Assembly: GCA_028293625.1 (NCBI GenBank)
Contig: JAQGOL010000009.1
Span: 1 to 64,000 of the forward strand
Source: Chthoniobacteraceae bacterium
GTDB lineage: Bacteria > Verrucomicrobiota > Verrucomicrobiia > Chthoniobacterales > Chthoniobacteraceae
Reading direction: 5' to 3'
Length of the DNA: 64,000 bases
Shown here: positions 34,972 through 43,138 of the stretch, one piece after another
Numbering within the stretch: the first letter of the stretch is position 1
How the letters are laid out: each line of letters starts with the position of its first letter
The notes under the pieces: model-generated
Database searches by the model: none
Seen by the model: the letters and a program-made list of their open reading frames with translations, nothing else
Told to the model about the DNA's origin: nothing
Made by a program: the position numbers and the translations under genes

Positions 34972-35088
34972 GGATTGGCGCGGTACGCCCGCGCGGCAGA
35001 CCGTAAACGTGCTCGCGGGAAAAGCGATAGTCCGGAGGTTTTTCAAACTAAGCCAAGGCGTGGGCGGCGCTTTGCAGATCGGCGGATG

Positions 35089-35532
35089 TCATCGCCTTTT
35101 GGGCGTCGATGCAATGGACGATTTGGTCATCATAACAGGGCGGAGATGATGGACCGTCGCTGCGGGCCATAGCTTTCCAGTCACCGTAACATGGTCGCCA
35201 TTTTTCAATTTCAGCTCTCCCGCGCCTAAATCAATCTCACTCACATTTTGAAGGCCATCTGTCTTCCCGGGGCTGACGGAGATGGGATGTTCCAAAGTAA
35301 GAATCCAATGACGGACCGGCTTATGCGGAAGAGACGAATCAGTTATCGGATGTTTTGCCTTGATTCCAGCCGGGTCCTTTACGGGACTCATATCGGAATC
35401 CACAAAAGACATATCATAGAGCATACTGACGGTGCCGGTTAGAGTAGCCGGCTTATCATAGCTATAAATATCGCCGGCTAACACGGCTGCCGTGGCGAAA
35501 AAGGAGATAAGAAGGGAGAGGGAAATGTTCAT
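35089..35532 (-). CDS. small secreted protein, DUF4431-like
   Basis: 147 residues from ATG 35532, which begins a clean signal peptide (MNISLSLLISFFATAAVLAG). The mature part reads TLTGTVSMLYDMSFVD, HWILTLEHPISVSP and GDHVTVTGKLWPAATVHHLR, then PVMM. A G-x-V start, the W-I-L-x-L-x-x-P-I centre and a GKL...HH ending resemble the DUF4431 beta-barrel pattern. Function unknown. Likely periplasmic. It sits 118 bases upstream of the WbqC-like gene on the same strand. Confidence 0.65.
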   Translation of the reverse strand: MNISLSLLISFFATAAVLAGDIYSYDKPATLTGTVSMLYDMSFVDSDMSPVKDPAGIKAKHPITDSSLPHKPVRHWILTLEHPISVSPGKTDGLQNVSEIDLGAGELKLKNGDHVTVTGKLWPAATVHHLRPVMMTKSSIASTPKRR

Positions 35533-35703
35533 AAATGGATTGTGACTCGTGGAAGGCCTCAGTCGCGGATCTTGGAGGTGTATATCATCGCGCCGGCCTC
35601 TTTCTTTAAGCATAAAACGTTGGCGCGCCTGGCTGGACAAAGCGGCAAGCGTTTCACGAGGCAACGCGTTTGTCTGCAGTCTGCAACGTTCCGCACGCCT
35701 AGT

Positions 35704-36534
35704 TCACGCTATAACAGTGTCAGTTGAAAAATGAACCGGCGGGTTTTGCCCGCCCAGAGCAGGTAAACTCTTAATATCGATAATCAGGATGGATTCGGCA
35801 GCTACGCCATGTGGCCCTTGTGCAACTGGTTCGCCATCCGGCCCGACAACAAGCGACGAGCCGATGCACTTTCGCCCTGTCCATGAACCGGCTGTGATCG
35901 GGCCGACATTACTGACACCCGCAATCCAGATTCCGTGCCGCAGGGCGACGCGTCCATAGCAATCGCGCCACAAAGCCCCGTAAGGCTCATGCTCTTGATC
36001 AGGCGGCACGGCCCAGGCACACGGCGATATGATGAGTTGAGCGCCCATCAGGGCAAGTGTCCGTGAGATGACTTCGCCCGGCGCAAAGGCATCCGCGCAA
36101 ATCATTACGCCGAGCGTCCCGAGCGGAGTATGTGCCACCATGAGCCGGTCGCCTCGCTCATAGAGGACTTGCGCGAAGTCGAGTTCGTGGATTTTGCGGT
36201 GATGCAGCAATAATTCGCCTGTTGGAGAAAACAGCACCGCGGCATTAAATCGGCGTGCTTCCCTGGCCTCCACCAGCCCCGCGCAAAGATAGACTCCCGA
36301 GCGCCTGGCCGAGGCGCGTAATCGCTCGCAGGCTACGCCGCCAGGGATCGGCCCCGCAGACCCGTGGGCCGAAGGGTGCGTCCATCCGCAATCGAGCGTC
36401 TCGGGAAGGACAACCATTTGCGCACCGCGCAAAGCCGCCTCGCATACTCGCTCTTCCGCCCGTGCGAGGTTCGCTTCAACGCGTCCCGGTTCAACGAGCA
36501 TTTGGATAAGCGCAAGGCGAAACGGGGAAAGCAT
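35704..36534 (-). CDS. carbon-nitrogen hydrolase (nitrilase superfamily)
   Basis: 276 residues. The nitrilase catalytic triad is complete: E45 in VVLPETLDCGW, K114 in HHRKIHELDF and C146 in GVMICADAFAPGE. Members hydrolyse amides, nitriles or carbamoyl groups in the cytoplasm. No signal peptide. The active-site cysteine context CADAF differs from the CYDxRFPE of omega-amidases, so the substrate is uncertain. It follows the large secreted gene by 53 bases on the minus strand; a short hairpin (AAGAGG/CCTCTT near 36551-36567) sits between them. Confidence 0.85.
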   Translation of the reverse strand: MLSPFRLALIQMLVEPGRVEANLARAEERVCEAALRGAQMVVLPETLDCGWTHPSAHGSAGPIPGGVACERLRASARRSGVYLCAGLVEAREARRFNAAVLFSPTGELLLHHRKIHELDFAQVLYERGDRLMVAHTPLGTLGVMICADAFAPGEVISRTLALMGAQLIISPCAWAVPPDQEHEPYGALWRDCYGRVALRHGIWIAGVSNVGPITAGSWTGRKCIGSSLVVGPDGEPVAQGPHGVAAESILIIDIKSLPALGGQNPPVHFSTDTVIA

Positions 36535-36587
36535 GCCGGTAATGAAGGTAAAAGAGGCAATCCTCTTCTGACGGTCTGGAATTGCCC

Positions 36588-38699
36588 CTATTTTATATAA
36601 AAGATATGAAGGGAATTGCCGGCCACCTGGAAAGTATGGTCACCCAGGGGCGTGTGCACGGTGACTTCATTCACCTCGGCAAGGCCGCCATAGACATTGT
36701 GGTAGATGAGCGCCGCGCCATCGGCTCCCTCGGTATACAGGCAGATCGGCTTTTTCGCCTCGTAACTTTTCACGATATTCGCCTGCCCATAGTTGGCGAT
36801 GCCGGGGCGGCTTAACTTGGCGTTGCCGAGTGATCCGGAGGCGGGTTTATCGGAGTTGAAGTAGCCGGCCTGCGCGGAGCCGCCGTTGACCTTGTAGGTG
36901 AAGGGGCAGTATTCGATTGTCTTGCTAAGACGCTCGCTGGCGGTGGTGAGCTGGGAAACCAGCCACGCGCCAGTGAAGGCGCCCGACTCGCCAAGATGTG
37001 GGTGGGTTGGGAACTGGCCTTTGGGCGATTTGGTGCGTTGCGGTTGCGCAGGATTTTTAGGGTCGTAATCGGTAATCGCTCCACCGGTGGGTTGCCACCG
37101 GGTTTTGCCGGCACCGGCGGCCCAGGAGTCTCCAAAATGGGCGATGTCGGAAACCATCGGGACACTGGAATGCCACAGATAGTAGTCGTTGCCGAGAAGA
37201 AGAGTCCAAAACGATTCGTTCAGCATCATATGGAAAGGCCACGCAACCTCGCTGCTGCGCAGAATGTCGCCGTCTGGAAAGTGCAGGCGCCAATCGGTGC
37301 CGGCGCGATACATGTTGCTGTTGACACCCTCCGCATTCGTCCACCCCATTTTGGCTACTTTGCGGTCGGGCGCGGCCATGAAACGCTTTTCGAAATTGTA
37401 GATTTCGTTATAAACCCGGAGCCCCTCAGGGATCCGCTCAAAGCTGTCGAGATATCCGCCCTGCATCCAATTGCGGTAGGTATAAGCGCCTTGCCTGAAG
37501 TAATTGCACTCATCCTTGCCGCCGGCCCGCTTGCGCGCCGCCTCTTCACTGGCGAGGCCGGCAATCATGCGATCGGCTTTGAAATCAAATCGGAAGTTCT
37601 CGCTATTGCTATAACCGCCAAGGTCCGTGAAGTAGTCATCATACATGCGGGTTTGGTTTGGCGAAGTAACGCCTTTTTCTTTTTCGAGCCGGCCGTAGAT
37701 GCCTTTCAAGACTGTCTGCGCACGGGACAAATGCTCTTTTTCGCCAAGAGCGCCGAAGTCTTCGTCCATCTGCGAAAGGTATCCGAAAGACTTGTCGATG
37801 GCGGCGTTCTTAATAAGCGCTTCATTCTCCTCACCCTTGTAAGCCCGCAGTACTTTCCACTTCTGGCCCATCGGCACGGGGTCGAGAAATCCATACATGT
37901 ATTGGATCTGCGTGACTTTGCGATAAACCTGCTCGAGCGGAATATCCATCAGCATCCGGGTAATCCCAAAGCCGCGTCCGTCGGGAAGATTAAGATCATA
38001 CGGGAGCAGCTGGTAGTGCGGCAGCCAGGAGACGCGCTGCAGATCATACGGGATGACGACTTCCTGTATAGCGGATGGCGCGGCCGGCGCGGACGTGATC
38101 GGGACGATGGAAAGGTAAAAATAATCGGGCCTGGCGGAGTTGCTGCGGTAGGTATCGGGGTTGTTGGTGAGGGTCCAGCCGCCGGCCAGCACTTCGTCGT
38201 AGGTGGCCGCTTTGATCCACAGGATATTAAAACCGTAATTACCAACGGGCAGGGCCAGTCCGTCGCCAAAAAGCGCATCGGCATCCGGCCTGGAAAGCCG
38301 GTTATGGCTGTGATCGTAGATGAAGCGCCGGCACTCGTTTTTTCCATCAGACGATCGTTGCGTGAGTGGCGCGACGATTTTGACTTTGCCATCAGGAAGG
38401 ATTTGGAAACCGACTTCGCGGGTAGGGATCCATTCAAAACGCAGATTGCCCACAATTTGCGAATAGACCCCGGGATTCTGGAAGGAGCCGGATGCCTGGT
38501 CGGCATGGGTCGCGGAGGGAGCGGGGGATGCTCCGTGCACGACCGCTGCCGCCATGGCCAGGACGATGTGGAAGGCGATCGGCCGCCAGCAAGCCGTACG
38601 GCGGGCAACGCCTGCCACCTTGACGGAAGGCGCGCGCCGCTGTTGGCTTGGCGATTCACCTTTGCTGATAAGTTTCTTGGAAGCGTGGGGGAGATGCAT
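36588..38699 (-). CDS. large secreted protein of unknown function
   Basis: 703 residues from the ATG at 38699 (MHLPHASKKLISKGE). A long basic n-region leads to a hydrophobic segment near 36-55 (WRPIAFHIVLAMAAAVVHGA), giving a signal peptide or anchor. The mature protein is rich in Tyr, Trp, Asp and Asn with segments such as YGFNILWIKAATYDEVLAGG, LLGNDYYLWHSSVPMVSDIA and AAGAGKTRWQPTGGAITDYD. The late region with GESGAFTGAWLVSQLTTASE and the C-terminal EVTVHTPLGDHTFQVAGNSL look enzyme-like or beta-sandwich-like. I do not recognise the family. An extracellular carbohydrate-related role would fit but is a guess. It is divergent from an orphan histidine-kinase-like gene. Confidence 0.6.
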   Translation of the reverse strand: MHLPHASKKLISKGESPSQQRRAPSVKVAGVARRTACWRPIAFHIVLAMAAAVVHGASPAPSATHADQASGSFQNPGVYSQIVGNLRFEWIPTREVGFQILPDGKVKIVAPLTQRSSDGKNECRRFIYDHSHNRLSRPDADALFGDGLALPVGNYGFNILWIKAATYDEVLAGGWTLTNNPDTYRSNSARPDYFYLSIVPITSAPAAPSAIQEVVIPYDLQRVSWLPHYQLLPYDLNLPDGRGFGITRMLMDIPLEQVYRKVTQIQYMYGFLDPVPMGQKWKVLRAYKGEENEALIKNAAIDKSFGYLSQMDEDFGALGEKEHLSRAQTVLKGIYGRLEKEKGVTSPNQTRMYDDYFTDLGGYSNSENFRFDFKADRMIAGLASEEAARKRAGGKDECNYFRQGAYTYRNWMQGGYLDSFERIPEGLRVYNEIYNFEKRFMAAPDRKVAKMGWTNAEGVNSNMYRAGTDWRLHFPDGDILRSSEVAWPFHMMLNESFWTLLLGNDYYLWHSSVPMVSDIAHFGDSWAAGAGKTRWQPTGGAITDYDPKNPAQPQRTKSPKGQFPTHPHLGESGAFTGAWLVSQLTTASERLSKTIEYCPFTYKVNGGSAQAGYFNSDKPASGSLGNAKLSRPGIANYGQANIVKSYEAKKPICLYTEGADGAALIYHNVYGGLAEVNEVTVHTPLGDHTFQVAGNSLHIFYIK

Positions 38700-39002
38700 T
38701 ATCGAGTCGGTATGCAGGCGTTGGGGTGTTCTGGCAGAAAAAGGATGGTGTATTAAAAAGACGGCACCGTTTGGATTCTTAGTCTTCCTATCGCATTTTC
38801 CGGATGCGCATGAATAGCGCGATTTATTCATCGCTAAGCCGCTGAATTGCTGCTTGGACTGAAACTCCATCATCTCTTTAATCCGCGATGATTGAGCAGT
38901 GGACTCTCGGTTTTCAGCCGATTTAAGGTCCGCGCGTGATGCATTTGCGATTCTATCGTAATGCGGTGTAAGAAGTCCTTTGAGCACAGCCAACCCCCAC
39001 CT
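38700..39002. other. 303-bp divergent promoter region
   Basis: Separates the large secreted gene (minus) from the histidine-kinase-like gene (plus). No coding frame looks real. It is AT-richer than its surroundings around 38740-38840. I see no strong inverted repeat or convincing -35/-10 pair. Confidence 0.35.
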
Positions 39003-39995
39003 ATGGAAATGCAGGAAACGTTGCTTCGCCTCGCTCCCCTCAAGCTGACCAACTATCGGGTTCGCCGCTATCGAGGTGATGATCTCTGCCTGCCTCTCTC
39101 CGCTTTTTCCAAGGATGATCAGGAACGTTTGCAGGCGATGTATTTATATCTGCAACAATTACTTGATACTCTCTCGCCGAACCAGTCGGGGCCATGTATC
39201 CCACGGATTAAGGATTTTCTGCGCGCGCAATCGACCGACGAAATCACCCATCTCACCATGGAGTTTGGACGATCAAGTTATGCCGCACAACCTTCTGTTT
39301 TGCTGGCAAAGACGATTCACGACCTCCGGGGTGGCGGCATGACGCCGCTTCTGGGACAACTGCAAATCGCCCAGTTTCGTGGAATCACGGAAGCTACAGG
39401 CAATGCTCTTTACTTTCTCACACGCGATCATCTGAAGATCATGCGCAACGCGCTTCTTGGTCTCGATGATGCCAAACGCGAGGAGGATCTGCTGCCGAAA
39501 ATTCATGGCACTGATTTCATCGTGCAGAAGTGGCAGGGCGCGATGCTGCATGGACATGGACGTGCCATGCGACTTGATGTCGAATGCCGGCAGCCTACGG
39601 CACTAAGCGAGTGCTGTGTGGAATTCGGCGCGCTCGATCGGATTCTGTATAATCTGATTAACAACGCGTGCCGCCACGCTGCCGCTGATTCCATCCGTCT
39701 GATCCTTTTGCCGGTTCCGGATTCTCATGGGGATAATCTGCGTTTTGTCCTGGTCAATGCAATCCGCCAGACGGATTTGGATTACCTGAGTTCCCTCGAC
39801 ATGGGAACGCTCTTTAAAGAAGGGACTTCAACAACAGGCTCAGGCTACGGGCTGGCCATCGCCACAGAATTTGTGAGCCACGCTTATGGACTTAAAACTC
39901 CTGACCAGGCAATTGAAGGCGGTTATCTCGGTGCGACGATCCTGAATGGATCGTTCGCGGTATGGTTTCATTGGCCGCGCGTTTTGGATGACTGA
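39003..39995 (+). CDS. orphan soluble histidine-kinase-like ATPase
   Basis: 330 residues from ATG 39003 (an in-frame ATG at 39009 is equally possible). No transmembrane segment. A possible phospho-acceptor helix holds H106 in TIHDLRGGGMTPLLGQ, a variant of the H-[ED]-L-[RK]-x-P box. An HATPase_c domain follows: N-box ILYNLINNACRHA (about 214-226) and G2-like lid TGSGYGLAIATEF (about 278-290). A clear G1 D-x-G-x-G box is missing or degenerate. There is no input domain beyond the ~100 N-terminal residues and no response regulator beside it. It may be a kinase acting on a distant partner or a non-canonical ATP-binding protein. Confidence 0.7.
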   Translation: MEMQETLLRLAPLKLTNYRVRRYRGDDLCLPLSAFSKDDQERLQAMYLYLQQLLDTLSPNQSGPCIPRIKDFLRAQSTDEITHLTMEFGRSSYAAQPSVLLAKTIHDLRGGGMTPLLGQLQIAQFRGITEATGNALYFLTRDHLKIMRNALLGLDDAKREEDLLPKIHGTDFIVQKWQGAMLHGHGRAMRLDVECRQPTALSECCVEFGALDRILYNLINNACRHAAADSIRLILLPVPDSHGDNLRFVLVNAIRQTDLDYLSSLDMGTLFKEGTSTTGSGYGLAIATEFVSHAYGLKTPDQAIEGGYLGATILNGSFAVWFHWPRVLDD

Positions 39996-40065
39996 TTTCG
40001 CGTTGGTAATGAAGTCTCCGCAGATCCGACAACGAGTAGAACTACTCCAGTCCGGCGCCTGTGAT

Positions 40066-40530
40066 TTACATTGAAGCGGCAGGACTCCGGCGGCCCTCAT
40101 CCAGGTCTATGAATTCAAACATGGTCTCTACCGTGCCCGGTTCCAGGCCGAGTGCCGCCAGGCGTTCATTCAGGCGCTGTGTGCCGATATCGCGCCATCC
40201 GCGTTTGGTCATGAACGCATTCCATACTTCAATCTCCTCTTCGTTCGGCCGGCGGCCATTGGTGAATGCCCACTCAAGCAGATCCGCATCGCTACCGCCT
40301 TTCAGTGTTTCCGTTTCGAGATCCGCGTAATTAATCCGGAGGAAATTGCAGCAGCGCGAATCAAAACTTCCCTTTATCGTAGTGCCGCGTGCCGTCTGCC
40401 ATTCCTTGGGCAATTGCCCCGCCGCCTCAAGCCGGATCTTGTCCAGCATCCGGCCAAAATAGACAAGACCATTAACTTGATCAAATGGACTGCGAAGTCC
40501 GGAAATGAGCGTTGGATAGGAAGGGGCCAT
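40066..40530 (-). CDS. DUF5069 domain protein
   Basis: 154 residues. Nearly the whole protein is the DUF5069 pattern: ISGLRSPFDQVNGLVYFGRM followed by LDKIRLEAAGQLP, CCNFLRINYADLE, GGSDADLLEWAF, and EIEVWNAFMTKRGWRD. DUF5069 proteins are small, cytoplasmic and frequent in Verrucomicrobia and Planctomycetes; their function is unknown. Stand-alone gene, convergent with the upstream kinase and divergent from the riboswitch-controlled gene. Confidence 0.85.
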   Translation of the reverse strand: MAPSYPTLISGLRSPFDQVNGLVYFGRMLDKIRLEAAGQLPKEWQTARGTTIKGSFDSRCCNFLRINYADLETETLKGGSDADLLEWAFTNGRRPNEEEIEVWNAFMTKRGWRDIGTQRLNERLAALGLEPGTVETMFEFIDLDEGRRSPAASM

Positions 40531-40700
40531 ACCTCAAAAGAACATTTCCAGGATGCGTCCGCAAGAGCCGTGGCCCAATGCGCGTTCAGATGGTTTTTCA
40601 ATCACCCGTTTTTCATAAAAGCTCAGTTTCCGGCAATTGCTTCTTGCCACGCCGCGCGACCATGGGAATTCTCCGCCCAGTTCTTTTCAGACCAATTAAC

Positions 40701-40896
40701 GTGCAGCAGATGTCAGGAAAGGCCGTGAAAACCGGCCACAGTTGCGCTGCGGTAACGAGTCACAACCTCTCATTCCGATCCTCGTGATCGGGAACAACAC
40801 CAATCCTCGCTTGTCGGGGGTGAAGGTCAGGAGGAAGGCGTCCGGGTTCCCATGAACCCGGCACAAACTCGGAGTCCGAATATCTGCCCGCTGCAC
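40701..40896 (+). promoter_or_regulatory. cobalamin (B12) riboswitch
   Basis: The outer stem GTGCAGC (40701-40707) pairs perfectly with GCTGCAC (40890-40896). Inside, GGAAAGGCCGTGAAAACCGG (from 40717), then CCACAG, forms the canonical 5' module with stem GGCCG (40721-40725) / CGGCC (40733-40737). GCGGTAACGAG follows, like the CACTGTAA element. A GGAAGGC core box lies at 40833-40839. The 3' B12-box-like motif is GAGTCCGAATATCTGCC (40872-40888), close to the consensus AGTCAGGAGACCTGCC. The order and spacing (196 nt) match the cobalamin aptamer. It lies 129 bases ahead of the PEP-CTERM surface gene at 41026, so B12 should repress that gene. Confidence 0.88.
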
Positions 40897-40987
40897 CTCA
40901 TGCGCCTTGAACTCTTGTGAGTTCGGGGCGTCCACTTCATCGCCAAAAATGGAGCGTGAGAGCGGGCCTGCGTCATCATCCCATGGC

Positions 40988-41018
40988 GTTTCTCCTCTCG
41001 CATTCGCAGCAGAGAAAC
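40988..41018 (+). promoter_or_regulatory. hairpin occluding the ribosome site (putative expression platform)
   Basis: GTTTCTC (40988-40994) is a perfect complement of GAGAAAC (41012-41018). The right arm contains the only purine-rich GAGA sequence ahead of ATG 41026. Formation of the hairpin would hide the ribosome site, so the B12 riboswitch upstream could act at translation. How the aptamer would switch the hairpin is inference. Confidence 0.5.
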
Positions 41019-41025
41019 CAAAATC

Positions 41026-43035
41026 ATGATCCGACGCACCCTATTCACGGGCGCGGCATTCGCCGCGCTTTTCCATGCCCATACCCTTGCTACTCCGGAA
41101 CCCGCGGCCGGGTATGCCACGGCTCTCTTTTATACGCATCCGAATAATGATCTCCTCGTCAGCTACGATTGGGACAAGTCGGGAAATATCTATTACCAAA
41201 CTTCCGTGGAGTCCGCGTTTGGCGGTTTTTACCGCTTCGCAGGAGGCTCCACGAACCTGCTTGTCAGCGGCAACCCGATGCTTTTCGCCGGAGCAAGCGT
41301 GGCGGGCGTCGGGAACTTTGTCTATTTCAACAACAGCGATTTTGCCGGACGGCAATTGATCTATAAATTCGGACCGCTTGATAGCGCCGCGACGGTGACG
41401 CAAATCTCCATGGCGCCGAACTACGGGCTCTATGGCCATGATGGGGATCTTTTCATTACCGGCGGCGTCGGTTCCGGAGCGAATGGGATTTACCAGAGCG
41501 CCCTGAATATCAGCGGCAACCTCGTGAGTAATCCTCCCATTAGCCTGGGAGCCACGTCCGGCGGCGCTTCCGGTCCACTTGCCTTTGACGCGGCGGGCAA
41601 TCTTTTCTACGCCCCGGGCTACGGCGACAAAAGTATCTATCGCTGGACGGCGGCCCAGGTCGGCAGTGCCATGCTTGATCCCTTGAATGCGGCGCTTGGC
41701 ATTAGCGGTCAACATTGGGTCGATTACTCCGCTCTTTACCCGCTGCAAACCGGCGCGACCTCCATGCTCGTGCAGGCCAATGGCGATCTACTCGTGACTA
41801 TCACCGATTTCACCAACCTTTCCTACCTTGCCCGGTTCGGCACGGCGCTTGACGGCAGTTATGAAGGTATCCACGAAAACATCCTCACCGACAGTTCGCT
41901 TCTTGGCCAATTGCGTGAGTATGCCGGCGGCCTCTATGTCTCAAGTAACAACTCCATCTATGAGATTATTCCCGAGCCGGGCGCATACTGGCTTCTGTTT
42001 TTTGGAATTGGCACGCTTTTTTTGCGACGGGCATCGACTCCATTTTTGTCCAGGGCGATTATCTTGCTGGGCATCCTCTCCGCGGTCGGAGGCGCGCAGG
42101 CGGGCCCTTACTCGAGCTACTCGGGAGTCACACCGGGAGCCCCCGATAATCCGATCGCCCGTTCGCAATTCACGCTCTTTGAGAACAGCGTGGTGAACTA
42201 CTCGCCGTCACCGGGAGTGGGACTAAACTTTCGCGCTTACCAAACGGGCATCACCTCCCTGGGCGAACTCTACAGTCCTGTCGCGGCTTCAGGCGCGAAT
42301 ACTCCCTTTGACAGGCGCTTCCAGCCACAGGCGGGGAGCGAGCCGAACGCCGGCCATAACGGTTCAACCTCCAGTCCATTCGGCGGCGACATCCATGATA
42401 GCGCCGATAGTTACGGCTTCATCGGGGTCGATCTTCCCGGGTCAATCACGCTCGGTTTCAGCGCTCCCATCTATAACGGCGCCGGAGCGGACTTCGCGGT
42501 TTTTGAAAACGGATTTGCCTTCGGTGGCTCCACCAGCTTGTTCGCCGAGTTCGCCTACGTGGAAGTGTCAAGCAACGGACACGATTTCGCCCGTTTCGCC
42601 TCGATTTCACTCAATACCGCGCCTACCGCTACCGCGGGCGCCTTTCAGGGATTCGACGTGACGAATGTCTATAACCTCGCAGGCAAGAGCTCGGCCAACT
42701 GGGGCACTCCATTTGACCTCGCCGGGCTGGTCAGCGATCCTCTCGTTCTCAGCGGTTTACTCGACCTTTCTTCGGTTAACTATATTCGTCTTGTCGATGT
42801 CGTCGGCAGCGGCACGATCCTCGATGGGGCCAACTCCATTGCCGGCATCTCTCGCGACTCCCTGGGAAATCCAATTCTCGACAACTGGTTGACCTACGAC
42901 TCGGCCGGATTCGACTACCTCGGTCTCTCGGCCCATTCCATTGGTGTAGTCTATTCCGCCCCGGAGCCTACATCCGCCTTGCTCTTTGCCATCGGATGCA
43001 CAGCATTCGCGTCAGGTCGTCGCCGTCGGAAATAA
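41026..43035 (+). CDS. B12-riboswitch-controlled double PEP-CTERM surface protein (in-frame fusion)
   Basis: 669 residues. The N-terminal half has a signal peptide (TLFTGAAFAALFHAHTLA) and repeated propeller-like strands (FYRFAGGSTNLLVSGNPMLF, LAFDAAGNLFYAPGYGDKS, MLVQANGDLLVTITDF). It ends with a full PEP-CTERM signal at 316-335: PEP, helix, RR. Directly after comes a second signal-like segment (about 341-359, LSRAIILLGILSAVGGAQA). The C-terminal half is a distinct domain (DFAVFENGFAFGG, FAYVEVSSNGHDFARFASIS, NYIRLVDVVGSGTILDG, SAGFDYLGLSA) ending in a second PEP-CTERM tail (PEP 646-648, RRRRK). From memory such propeller and FvENGF-type proteins accompany B12 uptake genes, analogous to BtuG/BtuH surface B12 binders; the riboswitch supports this. 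No exosortase or BtuB is in the window. Confidence 0.82.
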   Translation: MIRRTLFTGAAFAALFHAHTLATPEPAAGYATALFYTHPNNDLLVSYDWDKSGNIYYQTSVESAFGGFYRFAGGSTNLLVSGNPMLFAGASVAGVGNFVYFNNSDFAGRQLIYKFGPLDSAATVTQISMAPNYGLYGHDGDLFITGGVGSGANGIYQSALNISGNLVSNPPISLGATSGGASGPLAFDAAGNLFYAPGYGDKSIYRWTAAQVGSAMLDPLNAALGISGQHWVDYSALYPLQTGATSMLVQANGDLLVTITDFTNLSYLARFGTALDGSYEGIHENILTDSSLLGQLREYAGGLYVSSNNSIYEIIPEPGAYWLLFFGIGTLFLRRASTPFLSRAIILLGILSAVGGAQAGPYSSYSGVTPGAPDNPIARSQFTLFENSVVNYSPSPGVGLNFRAYQTGITSLGELYSPVAASGANTPFDRRFQPQAGSEPNAGHNGSTSSPFGGDIHDSADSYGFIGVDLPGSITLGFSAPIYNGAGADFAVFENGFAFGGSTSLFAEFAYVEVSSNGHDFARFASISLNTAPTATAGAFQGFDVTNVYNLAGKSSANWGTPFDLAGLVSDPLVLSGLLDLSSVNYIRLVDVVGSGTILDGANSIAGISRDSLGNPILDNWLTYDSAGFDYLGLSAHSIGVVYSAPEPTSALLFAIGCTAFASGRRRRK

Positions 43036-43138
43036 GGAATCTCCGGGAGTCGGGCGATTTGCTGGAACGCGCTTCCTTCAATGGCAGACGCGCAACTTCC
43101 GGCCTCCGTTTTCCAGTCCATTGTGATGAAGTGCGATT

